Shown in pieces: positions 20,501 through 26,987 of a stretch of 40,059 nucleotides of DNA. Origin of the DNA: Bodo saltans (lineage: Eukaryota; Euglenozoa; Kinetoplastea; Eubodonida; Bodonidae); assembly GCA_001460835.1 (NCBI GenBank), contig CYKH01001006.1, positions 7,859 to 47,917 of the forward strand. The letters are read 5' to 3'. The notes below the pieces were generated by a model. The model saw only the letters and a program-made list of their open reading frames with translations, did not search any database and was not told the DNA's origin. Position 1 is the stretch's first letter. Each line of letters begins with the position of its first letter. Both the position numbers and the translations under genes were made by a program.

Positions 20501-22411
20501 GCCCCGAGTGCAACCTATCGCCACACCATCGCGAAGATCCTCACGCTCACTTCTGCAAATGTAAACGGCCTTTTATTGACCATCTTCAACTGCTCCATGA
20601 ACGAAGTGGGCGTTGTCACGGTCCCCTCGGACATGTTAGTGTACTCCCCGTACAATACCGCGCCTTCCACCACGATGACCATTGATGCGAGTTGTAACAT
20701 GTTTGGTGACATTGCGCTGGGTGATCATGTCGGTATTAACGTAAAGGGCGCACACTTTGACGTTGGCAATAATTCATTATGCTCAAGCGCATCATCGACA
20801 GTTTCCACCGACATCCCATTAACCACATTTACGCCGACCACAACACTCCCAAGTACCACTGCCTACCCGCTCACTACAAACACCCCGACAGCCGCGTTTA
20901 GTACTTCAACGAGCGCTCAACCGATCTCCACCACATCGCCACCAACGGCCCTATGTGATGCACTGGAAGCACTTGTTATCACGCAGATTGCTGCGTCCAC
21001 AGGTAGAGCCAATGATGCCAACGCAACCACCACATCGAATAGAGTTCTAGATGCAGATGATTTTTTGGCAAACCAACTGACAATGCATCTCAACCTCACC
21101 ATCGCTGTTCCCCTCAGCACTGACATATCGGCTGCAGTCGCTGCGTATCTCCGTAATGACTCGGCTTGGAGTCTCACGCCAAATGAGTTCGTGATCAGCA
21201 ACATCACCATCACGCCTCGCGGTAATTTTGTATCGTGCGTCGTCAAGAGCACTCGTAATGCGTCCACCTCGCTGGTTGCCAACGGTGATGTCACACTTGT
21301 CATCCGACTCGATCTTTCCAACGCACAGTGCGCGTCATTGAGCAGCACAACAACAACAACGCCAAGCCCAGTAAGCGACGATCAAAGGCCGTTCCTATTC
21401 ATGGGTACTGTAGTTCTTCAACATCGGACGACTGCCACGCCTGCACCGACTGCAGTGCCAGCTCCAACCAGCGTCGTCACTCCGCAGGTCACCGATGGCG
21501 TGGGGACCGCAACGGGCAGCGAAAAAAAAAAACCACTAGCACTCCTATTCCCGAACCGCCATCCCCCACAAATGATACTAGTCTNNNNNNNNNNNNNNNN
21601 NNNNNNNNNNNNNNNNNNNNNNNNNNNNNNNNNNNNNNNNNNNNNNNNNNNNNNNNNNNNNNNNNNNNNNNNNNNNNNNNNNNNNNNNNNNNNNNNNNNN
21701 NNNNNNNNNNNNNNNNNNNNNNNNNNNNNNNNNNNNNNNNNNNNNNNNNNNNNNNNNNNNNNNNNNNNNNNNNNNNNNNNNNNNNNNNNNNNNNNNNNNN
21801 NNNNNNNNNNNNNNNNNNNNNNNNNNNNNNNNNNNNNNNNNNNNNNNNNNNNNNNNNNNNNNNNNNNNNNNNNNNNNNNNNNNNGGCGATGCGATCTCGC
21901 TGCCTTCATGACACGAAGACTTCAGCGCGTCGAGGGCTGTGCTACGTCGTCGTCGAGTGTCGGTCGTGGCGGACGATGTGGACTTGAACACCACCTCCCC
22001 CTTCAACTCTTCGACTCTGGTAACGAAGATGTGCTAGAATTGGCGCGCAGCACAACGGACGGAATGGATCAGAAGACCATCCATTTATCCTTAACTGCTA
22101 CGACGAATCCTGCCACTACTCGCGACGTTTCTGTCGTGCGGCGGCACACCGGCCAAGTTGAAATGTCCTCTTCTCTACAAAGTGTTGACGGCCACAGAGA
22201 TCTAAACAACAGTGGTGGGTCGCCCCCATCCCCGAGTTTCAAAGCACAGCCTATGATGCCACACGATTTGAAGCAGTTCGCCGATCAAACATTTGAAATG
22301 CTGAAGAAACGCCAAGAAGACAACGATAAGGGTGTCGACGCGCAAGATCGCCCCCTCAGCCGTATTCGCATCACGCAGACAACTACCACTATTGAGATGG
22401 ACCACTATTGA
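14558..22411 (+). CDS. DGF-1-like giant surface membrane protein, membrane region lost in an assembly gap
   Basis: The start is well supported: a signal peptide (residues about 7-28, hydrophobic LLAILFIAVLVPG) precedes LDQCLVCSGSNN. The ectodomain (to about nt 20790) is repetitive, rich in sequons and aligns along its length with the protein at 2-7480. A Thr-rich stalk follows (20790-20950), then the conserved domain starting LCDALEALVITQI. After 21520 the sequence is unreliable: a poly-A run, a misplaced stalk fragment and 300 Ns (21585-21884). Coding resumes with RCDLAAFMTRRLQRVE, the residue block just after the last membrane segment in the paralogue. By comparison about 1.07 kb is missing, so the reading across the gap is not real. 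The cytoplasmic tail shares DNDKGV and RPLSRIRITQTTTT with the paralogue, but the last residues are changed by a 16-bp duplication. Confidence 0.75.
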   Translation: MKIITHIVGRLLAILFIAVLVPGPTEALDQCLVCSGSNNVYNFSGGSTIDGRNCPVLSVCPGNTVIILQVSTDCNVMTQLIMTIQNVAFNANFTTINISSLSSCVDANGVGVTLQLRNISTTGNLEIEYSGNHTIQLTNSNLGYQATYNANLNSKPQLTFHTQGSNAFLQRLDAQSNQFSLACNIACFAVQLPSGARFGDISFTSNNVSWLGTMHGSTTVNEVTNSTMSGMIAARHFVDNTTQFSKTRTPPRVEITGTTLIVSLKDGPTLAMYQGFAMLFMDGSGDGSGAPLVPVMRTSITISASSMVVTTGAAWPDSLAFNAPPLIPPVALVVLRELVSLTVLVQGSSIVAPGINAIAYSGILDYRVSSANAAATDFGNGAGIGPQSPFPLSVTLKNNIANISTSFVLVSFANYPNTSPPPSFGNGLCVISFPGALSALGVLAWYSTVAVSIVSNNVSHIRQDAVLAVSQLIDDVLLAPPSARGNVVLEVVGNVITFGIFGDPRGVTEAGAFFPAAVSQSAKPRSLLIRQPSFRAADVSTATLLIAVVNNTFTLTTVSLPAGAVFITSATCDTMPWQAPYIVTVAIQGNQVTASITHDDARVNTTLTPSWPIDVGSSNLLGWGGCASTSSLVPTNLTVMITSNTIHWSIDEALPGMSLAAIGVGRAQNTDIAGASALVVSLNNITIHVVTGQLKITAIAFTNTVQFVGSKQAPSAQITYSPSMMPLPRLIPSIPLPPQNQDRPRFVLSIIIVQKNSIQYQCTYNATIVNLLPGVTWIATPISGIVMPTITAVLPTWGVPIADVIDNSLEWTLPLSSSDTMGLITERTDVVGILFNQLVTNVEIRIHANVLNVVDGVLHTISKGMILVRNVQVTAPWASPSPPMYGIWHNTIRVIRVTKSAASSAVDSMIEHFGEPQVAAIVVTSITTPLTTQANASITNNVIQYALKPRRMATLTSATSYNLPSGCSITSARLAKLPSEFDYAAFSRVTQHANGSMSSNMDHYVSAADIDARRFMPYGRQYDGSFVKVNLTTLVLHTTFIFLNAFSRSGTVVANSNMTANIVVRCDGDVVTMDGLTPFVQGITFGPTNASTIPLTNATDVVIADNNIDVTALFTATDDFAEAGSIFGVTVNTGTAAEVDEGSITSSQPSTTGGSFFSVDSNIISIASSYASTAGILLQRLAQTHSQLSISNCTISCASGTRLVTPKVSSNPASLWKYVLSSPTFSVTPAVGINVVARNVRLVVVQTVIVVGGCFGGATSGIQQDVRGARTKLFLNNVDVTVSCWGSYCLGVNFQSLSPQIVTRTSTTTPTATMTIQSSSIHIAASFLVSSVSAFGVLIDNGNSGNVATSMQDSDIVMQIVTSSNRTDKRAELSMASLFYVANVVCSTTGPLIAFFPNVTLNMTLLSQGISLIDVNAADDLTPTRYSSNLQISGVTVTSVLCTQPDPETWLMNDTLVNIVNQAIDGFDYTDAVGVSISGVTAPMTQLYISKLDLTISGTSLQGTGSDPISGPQMMSKVIGINIKDARLLDGETFLTMDQLTLALLFFVSPSACGVLLVNISSQGTLGNVAVYNASILLNSLSSGAAALNASYVDADTILLQDFGGSVSVITPVNGAEVAWCVVVEDSTIAQSLIVVRPSFFVTATDAFGYNATAALALQNTVISGILNITGRGSLSAFGEHAVSVQVIGGSVAQVYVISVSILVNMGQVPMPMDAVLVGGYPFSSTGVAGIAVWEVDNVGRVSIFNTGIIVSCVDVRFCNAVLIYNLTNSGGGAPTLALTSSSLQTQSRLSVPPGGNASNDDSSDPAAPPSIMDQSLHGAVLVTGFVSTSTSSPIGIAVVVSGGSFRSDRGSGIEVVNSNATVQVGSDDNHVSPSFTVQRCAVQLVGSVRSYVLIKEAAMTAVANTAFALTATEMSFIRLEVGSFVTSPTLNGINASFVESRSRKRTFSIITIDETSGVSSGISKTIPLQLNITQSSCTYVAPSATYRHTIAKILTLTSANVNGLLLTIFNCSMNEVGVVTVPSDMLVYSPYNTAPSTTMTIDASCNMFGDIALGDHVGINVKGAHFDVGNNSLCSSASSTVSTDIPLTTFTPTTTLPSTTAYPLTTNTPTAAFSTSTSAQPISTTSPPTALCDALEALVITQIAASTGRANDANATTTSNRVLDADDFLANQLTMHLNLTIAVPLSTDISAAVAAYLRNDSAWSLTPNEFVISNITITPRGNFVSCVVKSTRNASTSLVANGDVTLVIRLDLSNAQCASLSSTTTTTPSPVSDDQRPFLFMGTVVLQHRTTATPAPTAVPAPTSVVTPQVTDGVGTATGSEKKKPLALLFPNRHPPQMILVXXXXXXXXXXXXXXXXXXXXXXXXXXXXXXXXXXXXXXXXXXXXXXXXXXXXXXXXXXXXXXXXXXXXXXXXXXXXXXXXXXXXXXXXXXXXXXXXXXXXXRCDLAAFMTRRLQRVEGCATSSSSVGRGGRCGLEHHLPLQLFDSGNEDVLELARSTTDGMDQKTIHLSLTATTNPATTRDVSVVRRHTGQVEMSSSLQSVDGHRDLNNSGGSPPSPSFKAQPMMPHDLKQFADQTFEMLKKRQEDNDKGVDAQDRPLSRIRITQTTTTIEMDHY
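21521..21584 (+). other. Chimeric contig edge
   Basis: After the shared segment ending at 21520 there is a run of 10 As, then 51 bases (21534-21584) that match 5188-5238 of the first family member with two differences. In that gene those bases lie about 480 bp upstream, in the stalk, not downstream of this point. The second gene already has its own different stalk at 20790-20950. The fragment is also in another frame. It is most simply a piece of a third family member joined wrongly at the gap. Confidence 0.75.
21585..21884. other. Assembly gap of exactly 300 N
   Basis: Exactly 300 undetermined bases, a typical placeholder length. The flanks correspond to about 5800 and 6895 in the paralogue, so the true missing length is probably near 1.07 kb and encodes the multi-pass membrane domain. 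Confidence 0.95.
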
Positions 22412-22417
22412 GATGGA
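22386..22417 (+). repeat. 16-bp tandem duplication at the stop codon
   Basis: The unit ccactattgagatgga occurs at 22386-22401 and 22402-22417. Without it the protein would end TTTTIEMENL with TAA at 22425-22427, close to IEMEDL in the paralogue. With it the frame shifts and ends IEMDHY at TGA 22409-22411. Confidence 0.9.
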
Positions 22418-22427
22418 GAATCTATAA

Positions 22428-22861
22428 ATCCAATATTACACTTGTGTGGGGAAGGCAGAGCAATCACGCGAAGTTGATCGGAGCCTATGAAACACGAGGA
22501 TTTCTTATCAGATTTCTAATCAGTCATACTTTTTGCACTTATTTTTTAAACACCCTCTCCACCCTCTCCCTTTCCTCCAAAAGATTCATATTCGTGGTGT
22601 TGTTTCTCCAGGATTCATTCGTGGTGTTGTTTCGCATGTGACATAAATACACTCATTAAATGATGCCCCTGATTTCCCGCTCTCCCCCCTTCCACACAGT
22701 GTGACCTCTGCAGCGTCTCTACTCTTCCTCAAAAAAAAAAAACCCTCCCTGCATTGAGCAGCCTTTGGGAAATAGCCATCGTGTAGGGCATAATTTTTTT
22801 CTCAACAGTGCACACCACATTATGTTGCGTTTGTGTTTCGACGTTCAGAGGTGACACAAAG
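22428..22861. other. Intergenic region with processing signals and a short direct repeat
   Basis: A strong pyrimidine tract (22550-22579) is followed by AG at 22582. A 17-base direct repeat (attcgtggtgttgtttc) occurs at 22590-22606 and 22617-22633. A 12-base A run ends near 22742. A second T tract (22794-22803) with AG at 22807-22808 lies 53 bases before the ATG at 22862 and is a likely trans-splice acceptor. Confidence 0.5.
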
Positions 22862-23521
22862 ATGGCGCTGACAAGTTCATCTCACTTTCGTGTGGCGACT
22901 GATTCGAGAACTGGGCTCCCCCTTGCTGACTATTCATGGCTGCCACAGCGACTCCACAGCGCATTTCAGGCGATGCTGGAGCTTGACGATGGCATTGCAC
23001 TGCTGCACTTTGCTTGTGAAGTAGTGATGATTCACGTGCAGCAGCCGTCCCCAACAACCTTTTCTTCGTCGGCTGCACGTGCTCGGCAGTTGCTACAACC
23101 AACAGAAACAAACACTGTGCTGCTCGTCTCTCCTGACGCCCTCTACTTTTGCAGCCCTGGTGGTGATATCATGGAAGCCATCCCTGTGGATGCAATCGAC
23201 AGTATTCTACTGTGTGATCACTGGATGTGCTTGTGCACTCCCTCTACCCCACGTGATACCGTGTTTGCACTCGTGCAGCATGGAGCTGGTGGGGCTGGAT
23301 CATCATTATCGCCCCCAAGGAGAACCACCGGTCGTGAACTACCACAACGGCAGCAAGATTTCATCGCCATCTTAAATGCCATCCGAGTGATGAAGGATGT
23401 CCGAAGGATCGCTCCGATGGTGCTTGACTCCCACTACGCTATTGTATCGCGGCTCCAACAGCCACAACAACACCAGTCCTCCACCCATCCCGTTCTTGTC
23501 CTTCGAGGAAATTCGTGCTGA
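22862..23521 (+). CDS. Conserved-type unknown protein, possible PH-like N-terminal part
   Basis: I chose ATG 22862 because it follows the likely splice acceptor at 22807; the open frame extends upstream only through non-ATG codons. The first 150 residues alternate short strands and end in a helix, as in a PH-like fold: NTVLLVSPDALYFCSPGG, then IPVDAIDSILLCDHWMCLCT, then the helix QQDFIAILNAIRVMKDVRR. The frame fails at 23521. The sequence continues in the +1 frame with FLSFEEIRADVVRPNDLIDV, which reads as the next structural element. Both frames are open between 23397 and 23521, so one indel in that overlap, probably close to 23490-23515, separates the parts. The PH-like label is an inference from pattern only. 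Confidence 0.55.
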   Translation: MALTSSSHFRVATDSRTGLPLADYSWLPQRLHSAFQAMLELDDGIALLHFACEVVMIHVQQPSPTTFSSSAARARQLLQPTETNTVLLVSPDALYFCSPGGDIMEAIPVDAIDSILLCDHWMCLCTPSTPRDTVFALVQHGAGGAGSSLSPPRRTTGRELPQRQQDFIAILNAIRVMKDVRRIAPMVLDSHYAIVSRLQQPQQHQSSTHPVLVLRGNSC

Positions 23522-24926
23522 CGTCGTGAGGCCGAACGACTTGATTGATGTTCTTACGTTTGTGCGTCGCCTCCGATGCCCCAGGCTAGAAACATGGGAG
23601 TTGGAGAAACGGGAAAGGGACCGGCACGCCAGCAGTCAACAACGACGCTTGGATGATGTCACAGCGCCCAGCGCGGAGGATCAGCGTGTCTCACGGATCG
23701 TGGTGCAGAAGTTAACACAGGATCGTGCAGCAACCAAGAGAGTCGCTAGCTCTCCCCCAAAGAAAGCTCGTAACGGAAACACGTCTCATCAGTTGCCTCT
23801 TGGAGACACTGCGCCGCCGCCAACAGCTCAGCAACGTGGCACTCGTGCACAACGCTTAGCAAACTTGCTTGACGACAACGACGAGGACGATGAGCAACGC
23901 CCACCACAGCAGCCGCGCTCGCATCAAACATCGAAGGCGCAAACATCTGACACTCTCTCGCAAGATGCAGTGAGTGACTCCGTCCTTGCGGCGATCCGTG
24001 CCTATGGTGCCCGCACCACCACACACCAACACAACACTGCTGGCTCCTCCTATCATAGCATGGAGGATAAGACGGACGATGTTGCAGCAGCGGAACTGCT
24101 ATCCACCTCGTCGTCGCGTTACAGTCATAGGGGACTGGCGTCGTCATCGCGCCATCCACAGCGGCACGCGGACCCCTCGATTGGAATACAACACCACATG
24201 CTACGAGGGGAGCCACACGAACAATCGTTCCAGCGTCGCACCACCAGCGATACCGCTAAGACCGTTGAGATGATGCTGTCAAGCAACGTATCTGCAACGC
24301 ATGATGAGGACGATGTTGTGGACAGCCCCCCTCCTCAACTCCCGATCCCACTGCCAGTGGATGGGTCACGTCGACCACGTCAGCAGGCTCAGGTGAACCA
24401 CACGATGCAGCTCCACAAGGATCATCCTCCTCCTCATAGCGACCACTCGAAGGTAATAAGCGCAACGGTACCTCCCGTGCAGCAGCAGCCAAAGGCTTCA
24501 CGTCACAAGTCGACTGGCTTCATGTCGCCAACGTCGAGTACATTAGCCCGACGTGAGGCCGCTGCTATTGAGCGGAGGCAAGCTGAGCAAGCGACGCGAG
24601 AAGAAAAGGAATCGGAAAGGCACGCTTGGTCGAGTACCACGCCTCGTTCGGCCAGAGTCACTGCAGCAGCGCGGCCACGTCCTTCGCCCCCTCGCACGCC
24701 TCCTGTGACACAAACTTCCAAGATAGCAACAGTTGCCGAGGTTCGTAAACAAACAACTAGCGCGTCGCCTAAACGAACGCGCCGTTCGTCCCCACCCGCT
24801 TTGGGTGGAGAAGTTCGTCTCTCGACGATTGGGCGTGAGGGGTTGATGATGGTCTGGCAGGAGCTTAAATCTCAGAAAAGCACGCTCGAGGCCCTAACAA
24901 GTGCCTCTCTCAACGATTGGGCGTGA
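23397..24926 (+). CDS. Central, mostly disordered part of the same protein
   Basis: The real coding part starts near 23490, where FLSFEEIRADVVRPNDLIDV continues the preceding frame; upstream codons are shadow. After a short helix (LDVLTFVRRLRCPRLETW region) the protein is low-complexity, rich in Gln, Ser, Pro, Arg and His, with acidic patches such as DDNDEDDEQ. A charged helix follows (residues near nt 24550-24620, ARREAAAIERRQAEQATREE). It then enters the repeat region, where GREGLMMVWQELKSQKSTLE is followed by an out-of-frame ending and a stop at 24924-24926. A scaffold or cytoskeletal role is possible; no enzyme motif is visible. Confidence 0.5.
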   Translation: MSEGSLRWCLTPTTLLYRGSNSHNNTSPPPIPFLSFEEIRADVVRPNDLIDVLTFVRRLRCPRLETWELEKRERDRHASSQQRRLDDVTAPSAEDQRVSRIVVQKLTQDRAATKRVASSPPKKARNGNTSHQLPLGDTAPPPTAQQRGTRAQRLANLLDDNDEDDEQRPPQQPRSHQTSKAQTSDTLSQDAVSDSVLAAIRAYGARTTTHQHNTAGSSYHSMEDKTDDVAAAELLSTSSSRYSHRGLASSSRHPQRHADPSIGIQHHMLRGEPHEQSFQRRTTSDTAKTVEMMLSSNVSATHDEDDVVDSPPPQLPIPLPVDGSRRPRQQAQVNHTMQLHKDHPPPHSDHSKVISATVPPVQQQPKASRHKSTGFMSPTSSTLARREAAAIERRQAEQATREEKESERHAWSSTTPRSARVTAAARPRPSPPRTPPVTQTSKIATVAEVRKQTTSASPKRTRRSSPPALGGEVRLSTIGREGLMMVWQELKSQKSTLEALTSASLNDWA

Positions 24927-25296
24927 GGGGTTGATGATGGTCTGGCAGGAGCTTAAATCCCAGAAAAGCACGCTCGAGGCCTTAACGCGCCACGTGGAAG
25001 CGTTGGTTCTAGAAACACCCACCACCGCCCTTAAATCTCAGAAAAGCACGCTCGAGGCCCTAACGCGCCACGTGGAAGCGCTGGTTCTAGAAACACCCAC
25101 CACCGCCGATGTGGGCCACGAACGCGCCGTTCATCCCCGCCCGCTTTGGGTGGAGAAGTGCCTCTCTCAACGATTGGGCGTGAGGGGTTGATGATGGTCT
25201 GGCAGGAGCTTAAATCCCAGAAAAGCACGCTCGAGGCCTTAACGCGCCACGTGGAAGCGTTGGTTCTAGAAACACCCACCACCGCCGATGTGGGCC
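24774..25296 (+). repeat. Scrambled 345-bp tandem repeat inside the coding sequence
   Basis: A block starting cgaacgcgccgttc occurs at 24774 and again at 25119, 345 bp apart (115 codons). Inside the first block are a truncated copy of 88 bp (from 24813) and a copy of 257 bp (from 24901). The 257-bp copy holds a 78-bp internal duplication (24952 and 25030) encoding LKSQKSTLEALTRHVEALVL. The 88-bp and 257-bp shifts cancel, so the net insertion is in frame, but the frame is broken in between. Confidence 0.85.
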
Positions 25297-25616
25297 ACCG
25301 TGTCACTCAGCGACAGAAGTCCCTCTCACCAGAGCAACTTCAACGACATGCCGAGGTTGTGGATCAGCAGTATCACAACGTAGTGGACCGCTTGGAAACG
25401 TTATCCGCGTTCCAACGGAATTTACTTCTTCGGCCGCTACCCGAACATCACCCAGCACTGACGCCGATCACCCCGCCGAAAACTGCCCCTGCCCACCACC
25501 GCCACAGCGGTGCTCCATCAGTACAGCAAAGAGTGGACGACTTAGTACGAGCAGCCGCACCTGAGCGTAAGCAGTTGTCCGCCCCATCGCGTCCAAAAGT
25601 GAAAGTTCGGCAGTAA
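25146..25616 (+). CDS. C-terminal helical part of the same protein
   Basis: This frame resumes the 23397 frame after the repeat. It opens with GREGLMMVWQELKSQKSTLE, then RHVEALVLETPTTADVGHRV. A helical region (LSPEQLQRHAEVVDQQYHNV, LETLSAFQRNLLLRPL) and a basic, proline-rich tail ending KVKVRQ at 25616 follow. Leucines spaced in heptad-like fashion suggest a short coiled coil. Removing the 345-bp insertion makes it continuous with the central part. It cannot be translated on its own from a convenient ATG, so it should be read as the end of the interrupted gene. Confidence 0.5.
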   Translation: MGGEVPLSTIGREGLMMVWQELKSQKSTLEALTRHVEALVLETPTTADVGHRVTQRQKSLSPEQLQRHAEVVDQQYHNVVDRLETLSAFQRNLLLRPLPEHHPALTPITPPKTAPAHHRHSGAPSVQQRVDDLVRAAAPERKQLSAPSRPKVKVRQ

Positions 25617-25836
25617 ATCAGTGCCCTTCACACACAATCGTCATTAGTGGGGACAATACTATCGCCCCCAGAATTTTGAATCTGTATGAATACGATGATC
25701 TTGTTCTTCCAATTTTTTTGGAAACGATCATGAAATTTCTCTCTCTTTCGAATTGTGTGATGCACTCCTTCGTTTTTGGAAATAAACAATAACACGACAT
25801 ATTAGAAGGTGATAAAGAAAATATTGTGCGTCGCTC

Positions 25837-26412
25837 ATGAGCAGACCCGAAGAGAACCCTTCGAACCCAGTGGTGTTTCTGGAAGTGTACATTAACGGAA
25901 AAGATGCAGGGCGTATCTTTATCGAACTCTTTTCGGACGTAGTCCCCCAAACCGCAGAGAATTTCAGGTCTCTGTGCACTGGGGAGGCAGGCATCGGTCG
26001 GTGTGGTCGTCTGCTTCATTATCGAGGCAATCCAGTGCACCGCATCATCCCTAGTTTCTTAATGCAAACAGGCGATGTCACGCGTGGCAATGGCACTGGG
26101 GGTGAGTCCATTTACGGCGGTAGATTCAAGGATGAGTGCTTTGATGGAAAAGCAGGCCGACACTTTGGCCGAGGCACAGTGGCCATGGCTAACTTTGGAA
26201 AGAACTCCAACAACTCCCAGTTCTACATCACGTTCAACGACACACGTTGGCTAGATGGCAAGTTTGTGGTGGTGGGGATGGTGGTAGACGTACAATCTTC
26301 TACCATTCCGAAAACTGTTTTCTGTGTGTGTGACAGCATATCCGAGGTCGAAGTGGTCACTTTATGTTCACTTGTTGACTTCGCTTTCGTTGTCTCAATT
26401 GAGAGAAATTGA
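25837..26412 (+). CDS. Cyclophilin-type peptidyl-prolyl cis-trans isomerase, C terminus disrupted
   Basis: The catalytic fold is clear: [18 protein letters not shown] opens the domain, followed by [24 protein letters not shown] (with the active-site Arg, Phe, Met and Gln), [30 protein letters not shown] and [14 protein letters not shown]. The enzyme would isomerise X-Pro bonds. The position that is His in the usual WLDGKHVVFG motif is Phe here. After VVD the expected last helix and strand are absent, and the final 40 residues or so look non-homologous. A fragment fitting the missing helix (LREIEEF) is in another frame at 26399-26419, about 100 bases further on. The start ATG at 25837 gives a short 10-residue leader before the fold, normal for a cytosolic cyclophilin. 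Confidence 0.85.
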   Translation: MSRPEENPSNPVVFLEVYINGKDAGRIFIELFSDVVPQTAENFRSLCTGEAGIGRCGRLLHYRGNPVHRIIPSFLMQTGDVTRGNGTGGESIYGGRFKDECFDGKAGRHFGRGTVAMANFGKNSNNSQFYITFNDTRWLDGKFVVVGMVVDVQSSTIPKTVFCVCDSISEVEVVTLCSLVDFAFVVSIERN

Positions 26413-26426
26413 AGAATTCCGCAAAC

Positions 26427-26813
26427 ATGGAGAGCCAGTCCAGGAAACGACTTCGAGAGCTCCTGGAGCATCAACCTCACGACGTGGCAGCAGCAGTGGC
26501 AGTCCTCTGCCGCACCAAACGAGACGTGCTGCACCCGGACCACGACGTTTTCGGAGGCAGCAAGCGCGACGTGACTCGTAATATCATGGTGGCACAAGCA
26601 TCCTCTAGCCAAGCGAACTCTGACAAAGGCGTGCCGATCACCGATCCAAGTGAAGTCCTCAGTGAAGATGAGTTGAAGGCGTATTACAATTTTGTCTGCA
26701 GTAGTGGCAGATGCCGCCGGGATTGCCCAGAACTGTACAGTCATCTCGTCAAGCGAATGTCTAATCTACGAGAGGAGGATGAGCTGGATGTTCTACACTC
26801 TGACCTCAAATAG
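26427..26813 (+). CDS. Small protein of unknown function
   Basis: ATG 26427 begins a 128-residue frame (MESQSRKRLRELLEHQPHD...). It has a basic N terminus, a middle rich in Asp and Ser, and a C-terminal acidic and cysteine-containing segment (SEDELKAYYNFVCSSGRC, then RMSNLREEDELDVLHSDLK). I do not recognise the family. A pyrimidine-rich tract and AG (26380-26405) directly precede it and could be its splice acceptor, but they lie inside the annotated end of the cyclophilin frame. The overlapping frame here is arginine- and serine-rich and looks like a shadow, which supports this reading. Confidence 0.55.
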   Translation: MESQSRKRLRELLEHQPHDVAAAVAVLCRTKRDVLHPDHDVFGGSKRDVTRNIMVAQASSSQANSDKGVPITDPSEVLSEDELKAYYNFVCSSGRCRRDCPELYSHLVKRMSNLREEDELDVLHSDLK

Positions 26814-26931
26814 ACACAGCGCTTCTGTGACGAATCCCCACACACATACAGTGCAGTGCAATGTGCTAAAGCACACAACACCTCTTTTAGGAAATTGCGA
26901 AGCATGATCCTACTCATCAGTATCATCTTTG

Positions 26932-26979
26932 TTCAATTTTTTTTTTTGTTTTATTTGCTTTGAAAGCCTTCCCCCTCAG
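26932..26979 (+). promoter_or_regulatory. Trans-splice acceptor of gamma-tubulin
   Basis: A T-rich tract (13 Ts around 26936-26948) and a second pyrimidine run (ccttccccctc) end in AG at 26978-26979, eight bases before the ATG at 26988. This is the clearest spliced-leader acceptor in the window. Confidence 0.6.
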
Positions 26980-26987
26980 GGAAAAGA

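Noticed and set aside
22808-22861. Upstream extension of the possible PH-like gene from GTG
   Set aside because: The region begins at the likely splice acceptor and has no ATG in this frame; ATG 22862 is the better start.
26324-26581. Arginine/serine-rich frame as an independent gene
   Set aside because: Only its first residues (LREIEEF) have meaning, as a displaced cyclophilin helix; the rest looks like a shadow of the 26427 gene.
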